A DNA stretch of 64,000 nt from Microbulbifer sp. YPW1 (lineage in GTDB: Bacteria > Pseudomonadota > Gammaproteobacteria > Pseudomonadales > Cellvibrionaceae), in contig NZ_CP055157.1 in the NCBI RefSeq assembly GCF_013367775.1, positions 1,591,001 through 1,655,000 on the forward strand, in the 5' to 3' direction. The position numbers were made by a program, and so were the translations under genes. Within the stretch, counting starts at the first letter, position 1. The number at the start of each line of letters is the position of its first letter. The notes beneath the pieces were generated by a model. That model had not been told where the DNA came from. It searched no databases and saw nothing but the letters and a program-made list of their open reading frames with translations. Below are positions 19,282 through 27,854 of this stretch, one piece after another.

Positions 19282-19818
19282 GTGGAAACAACTGCCGCAC
19301 CCGCGGTTACCCGCGAAGTCGAACGCATACTCAGGGTCGACCATGCCGGCGAGTATGGCGCCATCCACATTTATCGTGCCCAACGATTTATTGCCCGCCG
19401 GTTCTATCCCGACATCGTATCCGAGTTTGACGAAATGCTGGCCCATGAACGCGGGCATTTCCGCCGGTTTGATGAGATCCTCAGGCGGCGATCCATCCGT
19501 CATTGTTATGCGCTGAAACTGTGGGCACTGGGTGGATTACTGCTCGGTAGCTTTGCGGCGTTGCTGGGACGCAATGCCATCTGGGTCTGCACCTATTCCA
19601 TTGAATCCACGGTGTTGCACCATCTGGGATGGCAGCTGGAATTTCTCGATCTTCACGATCGCGAAGTCTTCGATGCGGTGCAGAGTATTCAGGCGGATGA
19701 AGAGGAGCACCGGGACAAGGGGCTCAAGTACGGCACCAGCCCGGATGCGCACCGGTGTATTTTCTGGGTGGTGCGCCGGGCTACGGAGTTTGCAATCTGG
19801 CTGTCCACCAAGCTCTGA
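19282..19818 (+). CDS. COQ7-family di-iron protein (demethoxyubiquinone hydroxylase family)
   Basis: A 178-residue peripheral membrane protein of the ferritin-like di-iron family that hydroxylates demethoxyubiquinol in ubiquinone synthesis. Iron ligands are visible: Glu24 in DHAGEYGA, Glu56 and His59 in AHERGHF, a glutamate in YSIESTVLHH and the DEEEH motif near residue 138. A hydrophobic stretch at about 77-92 fits membrane docking. The start is GTG with GGGAG eleven bases before it. Shorter than many CoqF/Coq7 proteins, so the exact substrate is uncertain. ubiA and ubiC lie elsewhere in the window. Confidence 0.88.
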   Translation: METTAAPAVTREVERILRVDHAGEYGAIHIYRAQRFIARRFYPDIVSEFDEMLAHERGHFRRFDEILRRRSIRHCYALKLWALGGLLLGSFAALLGRNAIWVCTYSIESTVLHHLGWQLEFLDLHDREVFDAVQSIQADEEEHRDKGLKYGTSPDAHRCIFWVVRRATEFAIWLSTKL

Positions 19819-19822
19819 AAAT

Positions 19823-19855
19823 GCGATTGCCGGTTCCGGTCCGGCAATCGCTTTA
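19823..19855 (+). terminator. Probable terminator after the COQ7-family gene
   Basis: A perfect 11-bp stem (GCGATTGCCGG/CCGGCAATCGC) with a seven-base loop is followed by TTTA. The stem is strong but the T tract is short. Confidence 0.6.
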
Positions 19856-19875
19856 GACGGTGGTTAGTTGATGAA

Positions 19876-20166
19876 TCAGCGTTCGGCCCGCTCTGAAGGC
19901 AGTGGAATAAACCGCACCAGTAGTAGTTTGTAAATCAGTGCTCCGCCGATCAGCATGAAAAGCAGGTAGCGACCGGCCAGCTCGGTCGTTGCCAGGCTGA
20001 CCTCCAGTATGGATGGAACAACACCGGCCGCAGTAATCGTTACCAGCACCGCGCCGATGCGGATCAGCGAGCGATAGAGCGTGCGCTGGGTCCTCCTGGC
20101 AATCGCCAGTCCCGCATAAAAAATAATGGTACATGTGGCTGCGATTATTAATGCGCTTACGATCAT
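19876..20166 (-). CDS. Small hypothetical membrane protein
   Basis: A 96-residue protein with three hydrophobic segments: residues 3-22, about 37-57 and about 65-85. A basic stretch (RRTQRTLYRSLIR) lies between the first two, and it ends in charged PLPSERAER. No family recognised. About 235 bases without a gene separate it from yciA upstream on the same strand. Codon use resembles its neighbours, so it is probably a real gene rather than chance. Confidence 0.6.
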   Translation of the reverse strand: MIVSALIIAATCTIIFYAGLAIARRTQRTLYRSLIRIGAVLVTITAAGVVPSILEVSLATTELAGRYLLFMLIGGALIYKLLLVRFIPLPSERAER

Positions 20167-20401
20167 CGACTTCTCCCTGTTTGAAAATATCCCTTGATGT
20201 CGGCGCGTATTGTTCTGCTGAACTTCGCCACCGTCAAACTGGTACGTATTTTCAAACTGGGCTGTTGCCGGCTGTTCGCTAAAAGTATTCGCGGAAAGGC
20301 GCGGGAGAAGGCAGGGAAAGGGGAAATGCAGGAGATGGCGACCGGCTGCATAGCGGCCGCCTCACATTCAGTCGGGCGAGATGCTTTGGTAAACGACAGG
20401 C

Positions 20402-20791
20402 TCAGGGCAGCGGTCGTGTGCGTCCGCGGTCGTCTATGGCGACGAAGACAAATTCGCCCTCGGTCACTTTCACCTGTTCGCCGGTGTCTACCCGGGTGAG
20501 CCACACTTCCACCATGGTTTTTATGGAGGAGCGCCCGACTTCCACGGCCTCGGCATAACAGCTCACGGTGGAGCCTACCGGTACCGGGCGCAGGAACACC
20601 ATGCTGCCGACGGCGACGGTGGTCACGCGACCGCGGGCGATGCCCTGGGCGAGGATGGCACCGGCCACGTCCATCTGTGACATCAGCCAGCCGGCAAATA
20701 CGTCACCCTGAGGATTGGTATCCCGGGGCATGGACTGGGTTTGCAGGGTCAGGGTACCGCTGGGTTGCGGCTCTTCATCTATGGCGGACAT
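20402..20791 (-). CDS. yciA: Acyl-CoA thioesterase YciA
   Basis: A 129-residue hotdog-fold thioesterase that hydrolyses a broad range of acyl-CoAs in the cytoplasm. The pattern DTNPQGDVFAGWLMSQMDVAGAI (residues 25-47) contains the catalytic-site asparagine and aspartate of the family, and VGSMVFLRPVPVGSTVSCYAE follows. Length is normal for YciA. Transcribed alone, divergent from the copper gene cluster. Confidence 0.9.
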   Translation of the reverse strand: MSAIDEEPQPSGTLTLQTQSMPRDTNPQGDVFAGWLMSQMDVAGAILAQGIARGRVTTVAVGSMVFLRPVPVGSTVSCYAEAVEVGRSSIKTMVEVWLTRVDTGEQVKVTEGEFVFVAIDDRGRTRPLP

Positions 20792-20987
20792 CGCAGGTGC
20801 TCACATTCTTAGATTTATTGATCCCCCGGAATGGCGCTTGGGCCTCCGTCGGGGTGGCGCATTCTAGCACAAACTGGGCACTAATTAGCCAGTACCCGTC
20901 GTGCAAATTCTTGCGAAACTTTTCAGAAACCGCAGCATAATCTGCGCCAGCTTGTCTGATTTTCCAACATCTCCTAGACTCCGCTCC

Positions 20988-21368
20988 ATGCGTGCACTGA
21001 TTTTGACCCTGATCCTGTGGTGTTTTGCCGCCCAGAGCCTGGCTCTGGCGGTTGCGCCTGCCTGCGATCCGGGTGCCGATGCCCACGGCGATCACGCCGC
21101 CATGATGGCCGGCACCGGTGTGCATCCGGCCAGCGACATGCACGCCGATGACCACCACAGTATGCCCTGCTGTGATGAGGCCGAGGACAGCTCTGCCGCT
21201 GAACTCTGCCTGATGACCTGCGCCGTTGGCGGCTGTGGTGCCGCCGCGCCCCTGGCGCAGGAATGGCAGCACGCGGCACTGCCCGGTGTTGCCCTGTTCC
21301 AGCCGATCTCCCCTTCCCCCCTCGCTGCTTCGCAGCGCAACCTGTTGCGCCCACCCATAAGCGCCTGA
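20988..21368 (+). CDS. Small exported His/Cys/Met-rich protein (CopL-like)
   Basis: A 126-residue protein. A longer frame opens at 20901, but ATG 20988 begins a clear signal peptide (MRALILTLILWCFAAQSLALA). The mature part holds clusters of metal ligands: DAHGDHAAMMAGTGVH, DMHADDHHSMPCCDEAED and LCLMTCAVGGCG. Together with its place directly upstream of a cusCBA-like operon this suggests a periplasmic copper- or silver-binding protein. It resembles CopL-type regulators of copper resistance, but assignment rests on composition and context rather than a diagnostic motif. Confidence 0.7.
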   Translation: MRALILTLILWCFAAQSLALAVAPACDPGADAHGDHAAMMAGTGVHPASDMHADDHHSMPCCDEAEDSSAAELCLMTCAVGGCGAAAPLAQEWQHAALPGVALFQPISPSPLAASQRNLLRPPISA

Positions 21369-21449
21369 TGCTTCCCGCTCAACGTCTCACCAGGCGTTGA
21401 ATTCAACGATCGAGCCATCGATCAGGTATCAGACAGACAGGATTTATCC

Positions 21450-22739
21450 ATGGGATATGCATTGCGCGCCCTGGGCCCACTGGTCCCGGCGCTGCTGATT
21501 TGTGCGATTGCCCTGCCCGCACAGGCGCAGCTGAGCCTCGAGAGTGCGGTACAGCTGGCCCGGGAACAGGACCCACAGACCGCAGCGGCCATTGCCGCGG
21601 CGGAGGCGACCGCGGAAACCGCTGTGGCCGACAGTCAGTGGGAGGACCCCAAGCTGAAACTCGGCATCGCCAACTTGCCCACCGATAGTTTCGCCTTCGA
21701 CGACCAGCCGATGACCCAGAAAGTGATCGGCATCAGCCAGAAACTGCCTCGCGGCGACTCGGCTGCGCTGGCCGGCGAGCGCGGTGGACATGCGGCCGAG
21801 GCGGGTTTCGCCGGTGCCGCGGATATGGCGCTGGTGCTGGAGCGGGAAGTGGGCCTCGCGTTTCTCACTCTGTCGGAGCAGCTGCGCGTGCGTGAACTGC
21901 TGATGGAAAACCGCGGCTGGATGCAGGAGCTGGTGGGCTACAACCGCGCGCGCCTCGCCAGTGCCCAGATCCAGTCCCAGCAGTTGCTGCAGTCGCAGCT
22001 GGCGCTGGCGCGCCTGGATGACCGTATCGCCGCGGTGGACGGGGAGATCAATCGCGCCCGCGGCACCCTGAGCCGCTGGATCGGTGGTGCCGCCTGGGGC
22101 GCGCTGGACGCAACCCCACCGGCCTGGCGGGATACCCGCGACTGGTTGGCGGGGCAGTCACTGCCGGTGCCGATGGCGCTGCTGGAGCAGCACCCCGCGG
22201 TGGCTGCCAGCAGTGCCCGCGTCGCTGCGGAGCGGGCCAATGTGGCGCTGGCGCAGGAGGCCTACAAGCCGCAGTTCGGTGTCGACTTCAGCTATGGCCA
22301 GCGCGACAGAACCCCGATGAGCGACGGTTCGGACTTTGCCAGCGTCATGGTGTCCTTCGACCTGCCGCTGTTCCGCCAGAACCGCCAGGACCGGCGCCTC
22401 GCCGCCAGCCGCGCGCGCGAGAGTGCCGGTATCCTGCAGCACCAGAACCTGTTGCAGCAATTGCACGCCGAGCTGAATAGCGCCGTGGCCATGGCTCAGA
22501 CCCTCGATCGCCGCCGCGCGGAGTATCGCGAGTATCTGTTGCCGCAGGCGGAGGCTACCGCCGATGCGGTCCTGCGGGGCTACGCCAGCAATACCGCGGA
22601 TCTGGAAGCGGCGATCGCCGCGCGCATGGACGATATCGAGACCCAGATCAGCGCCGCGCGCCTCACCTACGGCTACTTCCGCGCCCTCGCGCGCATCCGT
22701 TACTTCCGCGCCGTCGAGCCCGACGCCAACATCAAATAA
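21450..22739 (+). CDS. cusC: TolC-family outer-membrane channel of the metal efflux pump
   Basis: A 429-residue outer-membrane factor. A signal peptide (to about ALPAQAQ) is followed by two OEP repeats with long helices; the second begins near residue 230 (LLEQHPAVAASSARVAAERANVALAQ). FGVDFSYGQRDRTPMSDGSDFASVMVSFDLPLFR is the strand-turn signature of the CzcC/CusC group. It forms the exit duct joined to the CusB adaptor and CusA pump. The stop is 18 bases before cusB. The symbol is by analogy; substrate choice (Cu/Ag versus other metals) is read from cusA and cusB. Confidence 0.87.
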   Translation: MGYALRALGPLVPALLICAIALPAQAQLSLESAVQLAREQDPQTAAAIAAAEATAETAVADSQWEDPKLKLGIANLPTDSFAFDDQPMTQKVIGISQKLPRGDSAALAGERGGHAAEAGFAGAADMALVLEREVGLAFLTLSEQLRVRELLMENRGWMQELVGYNRARLASAQIQSQQLLQSQLALARLDDRIAAVDGEINRARGTLSRWIGGAAWGALDATPPAWRDTRDWLAGQSLPVPMALLEQHPAVAASSARVAAERANVALAQEAYKPQFGVDFSYGQRDRTPMSDGSDFASVMVSFDLPLFRQNRQDRRLAASRARESAGILQHQNLLQQLHAELNSAVAMAQTLDRRRAEYREYLLPQAEATADAVLRGYASNTADLEAAIAARMDDIETQISAARLTYGYFRALARIRYFRAVEPDANIK

Positions 22740-22757
22740 CCAGCGGTCTGCCAAGTT

Positions 22758-24392
22758 ATGAACAGAATTCTGATTGTCGTTTTCGCCATCATCGCCCTGG
22801 TGGTGGGCGTTCTTGTGGGGCGCAGCCTGCCCGGTGGTGACGACACCGCACCGAGCGCCAGTGGCGAAAAGAAAATCCTCTACTGGGTCGCCCCCATGGA
22901 TCCCAACTACCGCCGCGATGGACCCGGCAAGTCGCCCATGGGCATGGACCTGGTGCCGGTGTACGAGGGCGAAGAGGGTGAAGCAAAGCCGGGTACCGTC
23001 TCCATTGCCCCCCAGGTGGAAAACAACCTGGGCGTGCGCACTGCGGTCGCCGAGAAAGGCCCGGTGCAGATCGAGGTGGATACCGTGGGCCTGGTGCAGC
23101 TGGATGAAGATAAGCTGCACCACGTGCACACCCGCCTGAGCGGCTGGGTGCACAAGAGCTGGGTCAAGGCGGTGGGTGATCGTGTGCGCAACGGGCAGCC
23201 ACTGGTGGCTATCTACTCGCCGGAGCTGGTCAAGGCGCAGAGCGAACTGGTGGCGGCCCTGGAGAGCGGCAACCGCACCCTGATCGAGGCCACCCGCGAG
23301 CGCCTGGACAGCCTCGGGGTGCCCGCAGAGCAAGTGCGCGCGCTGGTCAAATCCCGAAAGGTAAGCCAGACCATCACCCTCTATTCGCCCACCGATGGCT
23401 ATGTGAACGAATTTGCCGCCCGCGATGGTATGTATATCACTCCCGCAACCACGCTGATGAGCATTGGCCCGCTGGACACCGTGTGGGTGGAAGGCGAGCT
23501 GTTCCCGAAACAGGGCGCCCAGGTACAGGTGGGCGACACCGCCACCCTGCACGGCGAATTCGCCCCCGGCCGCAGCTGGACCGGCGAACTGGTGCACATA
23601 CTGCCCGATCTCGATCCCAAGACCCGCACCCTGCGCGTGCGGGTGCTGGTGGACAACGCCGACAAATCCCTGCGCCCGGGCATGTTTGTGCGCCTGCAAT
23701 TGGAGGGACCGAAGGTGGACACATTGACGGTACCGCGCAGCGCCCTGATCCGCACCGGTGACATGGACCGGCTGGTGATCGCCGAGGGCGGCGGCCGCTA
23801 TCGCTCCGTGCGGGTGCGGGTGGGCCGGGAGCTGGGCAAGCGGGTGGAGATTCTCGCCGGCATCGAGCCCGGTACCGAGGTGGTCACCTCGGCCCAGTTC
23901 CTGCTGGACTCCGAGTCCAGTATCAGCGCCGATCTGCAGCGTATCGAAGGTGAAGGAGCCGCGAACAGCAGCGAAAAGTCGGTAAAAGCCGAGACTGCCT
24001 GGGCCGAAGCGACAGTGCTCAGTATGCCCGATGACAATCATTACGCGCGCCTGGAGCACGGCCCGGTACCCGAATGGGACTGGCCCGGCATGGTGATGGG
24101 TTTCCATGTGGCGGAAGCCGCGCAACAGGCGTTGCGCGAGGCGCTGGAAAGCGGAGCGCCGCTGCGGGTGCAGATGCGCCAGCGCGACGACGGCAAATAC
24201 GAGGTGATCGCTACCCGCGCGGTGGCCGGTGCTTCCCTGGTGCCCGGGCATGAAGGCCACCAGCCGATGGACCACTCGCAGATGGGGCACGGCGACATGA
24301 ACCACGATGATGTGGATCATTCGCAGATGGATCATGGCGACATGGATCATGGAGAAAGGGATCACGATGGGCACCAGGAGCCGCAGAAATGA
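22758..24392 (+). CDS. cusB: RND periplasmic adaptor CusB with fused CusF-like domain and metal-ligand tail
   Basis: A 544-residue adaptor, longer than CusB (about 410). Order: N-terminal membrane helix (1-22); heavy-metal-binding segment [19 protein letters not shown] and MGMDLVPVY (about 35-65); barrel-sandwich hybrid and beta-barrel domains to about 400; a CusF-like copper-binding domain (about 415-495: [36 protein letters not shown]) with the tryptophan and methionines expected for Cu(I)/Ag(I); then a tail of repeated [19 protein letters not shown] units. The fusion ties the metallochaperone to the pump. ATGA overlap with cusA indicates translational coupling. Confidence 0.92.
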   Translation: MNRILIVVFAIIALVVGVLVGRSLPGGDDTAPSASGEKKILYWVAPMDPNYRRDGPGKSPMGMDLVPVYEGEEGEAKPGTVSIAPQVENNLGVRTAVAEKGPVQIEVDTVGLVQLDEDKLHHVHTRLSGWVHKSWVKAVGDRVRNGQPLVAIYSPELVKAQSELVAALESGNRTLIEATRERLDSLGVPAEQVRALVKSRKVSQTITLYSPTDGYVNEFAARDGMYITPATTLMSIGPLDTVWVEGELFPKQGAQVQVGDTATLHGEFAPGRSWTGELVHILPDLDPKTRTLRVRVLVDNADKSLRPGMFVRLQLEGPKVDTLTVPRSALIRTGDMDRLVIAEGGGRYRSVRVRVGRELGKRVEILAGIEPGTEVVTSAQFLLDSESSISADLQRIEGEGAANSSEKSVKAETAWAEATVLSMPDDNHYARLEHGPVPEWDWPGMVMGFHVAEAAQQALREALESGAPLRVQMRQRDDGKYEVIATRAVAGASLVPGHEGHQPMDHSQMGHGDMNHDDVDHSQMDHGDMDHGERDHDGHQEPQK

Positions 24393-27300
24393 TCGCGCGT
24401 ATCATCCAATGGTCCCTGCACAACCGCGCGCTGGTGCTGATCGGCGCGGTGGCCCTGACGATTGCCGGCCTCTACAGTCTGCGCAATACGCCGGTGGATG
24501 CCCTGCCGGACCTTTCCGACGTGCAGGTGATCGTCAAGACCAGCTACCCGGGCCAGGCACCGCAGGTGGTGGAAGACCAGGTCACCTACCCCCTTACCAC
24601 CGCCATGTTGAGCGTGCCCGGTGCACATACGGTGCGCGGTTACTCATTTTTTGGCGATTCCTACGTTTACGTCATTTTCGACGACGATGTCGACCTCTAC
24701 TGGGCCAGATCCCGGGTACTCGAATACCTGAGCCAGGTGGCCCCGCGCCTGCCCAGTGCCGCGCGCTCGGAGCTGGGGCCGGATGCCACCGGCGTGGGCT
24801 GGATCTACAGCTACACCCTGGTGGACCCCACCGGCAAATACGACCTGGCGCAGCTGCGCTCACTGCAGGACTGGTTTCTGAAATACGAGCTGCAGACCCT
24901 GCCCGGGGTGTCCGAGGTGGCGACCGTGGGCGGCATGGTGCGCCAGTATCAGGTGCAGGTGGATCCCCTGCGCCTGCGCGCCTACGACCTCACCCTGGCC
25001 CAGGTGCAGGCGGCGATCGAGCGCGGCAACCGCGAGTCCGGCGCCTCGGTGGTGGAAATGGCGGAAGCCGAATACATGGTGCGCGCCAGCGGCTACATCC
25101 AGAGCGTGGAAGACCTGCGTCAGCTGCCGCTGCTGGTCAATGCCGCCGGCACCCCGCTGCTGCTGCGGGATGTGGCGGACGTACACCTGGGGCCGCAGAT
25201 GCGGCGCGGTCTTTCCGAGCTGGATGGCGAAGGCGAGGCCGTGGGTGGCGTGATCGTGATGCGCTTCGGTGAGAACGCGCGCGCGGTGATCGACCGCGTG
25301 CGTGAGCGACTGGAAGAATTGCAGCGCAGCCTGCCGGCGGGTGTGGAAATCGTGCCCACCTACGACCGCAGCGAGCTGATCGACAGCGCGGTGGACAACC
25401 TGTGGCACAAGCTGCTGCAGGAATTCTTCGTGGTGGCACTGGTGTGCGCCCTGTTCCTGTTCCACCTGCGCTCGTCGCTGGTGATTGCCATCAGCCTGCC
25501 CCTGGGGATTATCGGTGCCTTTATCGTGATGCGCCTGCAGGGTATCAACGCCAACATCATGAGCCTGGGCGGCATTGCCATCGCCATCGGTGCCATGGTG
25601 GACGGCGCCATCGTGATGATCGAGAACCTGCACAAGCATTTGGAGCGCACCCCGCTCACCGAAAAAAACCGCTGGCAGGTGGTGGGTGAAGCGGCCAGTG
25701 AGGTGGGGCCGCCGCTGTTCTTCAGCCTGCTGATCATCACCCTGAGTTTCCTGCCGGTATTCGCGCTGGAAGGCCAGGAGGGGCGGCTGTTTGCGCCGCT
25801 GGCCTACACCAAGACCTACGCCATGGCAGTGGCCGCCGGTCTCGCCATCACCCTGGTGCCGGTGCTGATGGGCTATCTGGTGCGCGGCGAAGTGAAGCCG
25901 GAACAGGCCAACCCAATCAATCGCGCTTTTACTGCCGCCTACCGCCCGGCGCTGGAGCTGGCGATCCGCCATCCGCTGTTCGTCGTCATTACCGCTCTGT
26001 TGTTGCTCGCCAGCAGCCTGTATCCCCTGTCGCGCACCGGCAGTGAATTCATGCCGCCGCTGGACGAAGGCGACCTGATGTATATGCCCAGCACCCATCC
26101 CGGCATTTCCATCGGCAAGGCCCGCGAGCTGCTGCAGCAGACCGACAAGATGATCATGCAGGTACCGGAAGTGGCGCAGGTGTGGGGCAAGATGGGCCGT
26201 GCCGAGACCGCAACCGATCCGGCGCCGCTGACCATGGTGGAGACGATTATCCGCTTCAAGCCCCGCGACCAGTGGCGGCCGGGGATGACCCCGGAAAAAC
26301 TGCGCGCGGAACTGGATGCCGCGGTGCAGTTGCCCGGCGTCACCAACGCCTGGGTGATGCCGATCAAGACCCGTATCGACATGCTCGCAACCGGCATCAA
26401 GACCCCGGTGGGTATCAAGGTGGCCGGTGCCGACCTGCACCAGATCGAGCAGATCGGCACTCAGCTGGAATCCCTGCTCAAGAATGTGCCAGGTACCGCG
26501 TCGGTATTTGCCGAGCGCGTCGAGGGCGGCCGCTATATCGATATCGACATCGACCGCAGTGCCGCGGCGCGCTATGGCCTGAATATCCAGGACGTGCAGA
26601 CGGTGATCGACACCGCGGTGGGCGGCAAGAAGGTGGGCGAGACCACCGAAGGCCTGGAGCGCTACCCGATCAATGTGCGTTATCCACAGGCCTGGCGCGA
26701 CTCGCCGGAAAGCCTGCGCGGCCTGCCGCTGGTGGCCCCCAACGGTACCCACCTGAGCCTGGGGGATGTGGCGACCATTGAGGTGCAGAGCGGTCCGCCG
26801 ATGATCAAGACCGAGAACGCGCGCCCCAATGGCTGGATCTATATCGATATCGCCAACCGCGATCTGGGTTCCTGGGTGGCGGAGGCACAGCAACTGGTGG
26901 CAGACCAACTGGAGCTGCCGCCGGGCTATTCCCTGGCGTGGTCCGGGCAGTACGAATACATGGAGCGCGCCCGCGAGCGCCTGGGTCTGCTGTTGCCGGT
27001 GACCTTGGGCATCATCGTTTTGTTGCTGTACTTCAGCTTCCGCCACTGGGGTGAGGTGCTGGTGATCATGGGCACCCTGCCACTGGCGCTGATCGGCGGT
27101 CTGTGGCTGTTGTACTCGCTCGATTACAACCTGTCGGTGGCGGTGGGCGTGGGCTTTATCGCGCTCGCCGGCGTGGCGGTGGAGATCGGCGTGATCATGC
27201 TGGTGTACCTCAACCAGGCCTGGAAACAGGTGCTGGCAGATTGCGCGGCTGCTGACCGTAAACCTGAGCTTGATGACCTGCGCGATGCGATCCGCCGCGG

Positions 27301-27517
27301 TGCCGGTCAGCGTATGCGCCCGGTACTCATGACCACGGCCACGGTGTTTATCGGTCTGGTGCCGGTGATGATTGGTTCCGGGGTTGGCTCGGAAGTGATG
27401 CAGCGGATTGCGGCGCCGATGGTCGGGGGCATGGTCAGCGCGATGCTTCTGACTCTGATGGTTTTGCCTGCGGTTTATCGACTGTGGAAAGGGCGGGGTC
27501 TGCAGGGGGCTTCGTAG
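24389..27517 (+). CDS. cusA: Heavy-metal RND efflux pump CusA
   Basis: A 1042-residue inner-membrane proton antiporter of the HME-RND family with 12 helices and two large periplasmic loops. Family motifs: [17 protein letters not shown] near the start, [19 protein letters not shown] (helix 4, proton relay region), VALEIGV-type [18 protein letters not shown] near residue 930. Periplasmic methionines in [19 protein letters not shown] and [17 protein letters not shown] correspond to the Cu(I)/Ag(I) relay of CusA. The monovalent-metal type is therefore favoured over CzcA. It ends the operon; two structured repeats follow. Confidence 0.95.
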   Translation: MIARIIQWSLHNRALVLIGAVALTIAGLYSLRNTPVDALPDLSDVQVIVKTSYPGQAPQVVEDQVTYPLTTAMLSVPGAHTVRGYSFFGDSYVYVIFDDDVDLYWARSRVLEYLSQVAPRLPSAARSELGPDATGVGWIYSYTLVDPTGKYDLAQLRSLQDWFLKYELQTLPGVSEVATVGGMVRQYQVQVDPLRLRAYDLTLAQVQAAIERGNRESGASVVEMAEAEYMVRASGYIQSVEDLRQLPLLVNAAGTPLLLRDVADVHLGPQMRRGLSELDGEGEAVGGVIVMRFGENARAVIDRVRERLEELQRSLPAGVEIVPTYDRSELIDSAVDNLWHKLLQEFFVVALVCALFLFHLRSSLVIAISLPLGIIGAFIVMRLQGINANIMSLGGIAIAIGAMVDGAIVMIENLHKHLERTPLTEKNRWQVVGEAASEVGPPLFFSLLIITLSFLPVFALEGQEGRLFAPLAYTKTYAMAVAAGLAITLVPVLMGYLVRGEVKPEQANPINRAFTAAYRPALELAIRHPLFVVITALLLLASSLYPLSRTGSEFMPPLDEGDLMYMPSTHPGISIGKARELLQQTDKMIMQVPEVAQVWGKMGRAETATDPAPLTMVETIIRFKPRDQWRPGMTPEKLRAELDAAVQLPGVTNAWVMPIKTRIDMLATGIKTPVGIKVAGADLHQIEQIGTQLESLLKNVPGTASVFAERVEGGRYIDIDIDRSAAARYGLNIQDVQTVIDTAVGGKKVGETTEGLERYPINVRYPQAWRDSPESLRGLPLVAPNGTHLSLGDVATIEVQSGPPMIKTENARPNGWIYIDIANRDLGSWVAEAQQLVADQLELPPGYSLAWSGQYEYMERARERLGLLLPVTLGIIVLLLYFSFRHWGEVLVIMGTLPLALIGGLWLLYSLDYNLSVAVGVGFIALAGVAVEIGVIMLVYLNQAWKQVLADCAAADRKPELDDLRDAIRRGAGQRMRPVLMTTATVFIGLVPVMIGSGVGSEVMQRIAAPMVGGMVSAMLLTLMVLPAVYRLWKGRGLQGAS

Positions 27518-27531
27518 CGAAGTGCTGTGGC

Positions 27532-27643
27532 GGCGGGGCACCGGGTGCAGGTTTTCAGGACCGCTGCGAGTACATCCATGTACGCTGCGTCGCAAACGTC
27601 CCTGTTTGCGACGCTCCTGAAAACCTGCACCCGGCACCCCGCC
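27532..27643 (-). repeat. Structured intergenic element B1 (GGA-loop hairpin family)
   Basis: Perfect 20-bp arms (27541-27560 and 27615-27634) are extended by a further 7 bp (27532-27538 with 27637-27643) across two CA/CA positions, which become tandem U-G/G-U wobbles on the minus strand. Inside are GTAC-ATCCAT-GTAC (27570-27583) and a perfect 11-bp hairpin (27587-27614, loop GTCCCT). On the minus strand the loops read ATGGAT and AGGGAC. The GGA strand is sense to the TRAP permease genes, on their 3' side. Confidence 0.85.
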
Positions 27644-27712
27644 TTCGCTTCGTGTTGCACACTCCGTAGCCGCGGCTGTAACTGCTCACGAAGTATGAAA
27701 GTTCAATGCGAA

Positions 27713-27824
27713 GGTAGAGTGCCGGGTAGGCGTTTTTGAAAGCGTCGGAAACAGGGATGTTTCCGACGCAGGCTACAGGGACGTATTCATGCCGGTTTCA
27801 AAAACGCCTACCCGGTGCGCTACC
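27713..27824 (+). repeat. Structured intergenic element B2, inverted relative to B1
   Basis: Perfect 20-bp arms (27722-27741 and 27796-27815) share only their outer CCGGGT end with those of B1. Flanks GGTAGAGTG and TGCGCTACC extend the stem with tandem G-U/U-G pairs and one A/G mismatch. Inside are a perfect 11-bp hairpin (27742-27769, loop AGGGAT) and TAC-AGGGAC-GTA (27774-27785). The GGA strand is plus, sense to cusA on its 3' side. B1 and B2 fill most of the 337-base gap between the convergent operons; no ordinary terminator was seen there. Confidence 0.85.
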
Positions 27825-27854
27825 GCCACCGGGCCAGCGCAGAAACCACGCAAC

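Noticed and set aside
22158-24374. A 738-residue open frame opposite cusB/cusC
   Set aside because: Same artefact: no domains, and the plus-strand genes are clear and tightly coupled.
24860-27637. A 925-residue open frame on the minus strand opposite cusA
   Set aside because: It is a shadow of GC-rich codon bias; the protein is rich in His, Gln and Arg with no motifs, while the plus strand encodes an intact CusA.
27532-27824. Elements B1/B2 read as ordinary intrinsic terminators
   Set aside because: They lack T tracts, carry internal hairpins and are far longer than terminators, although a termination role is not excluded.
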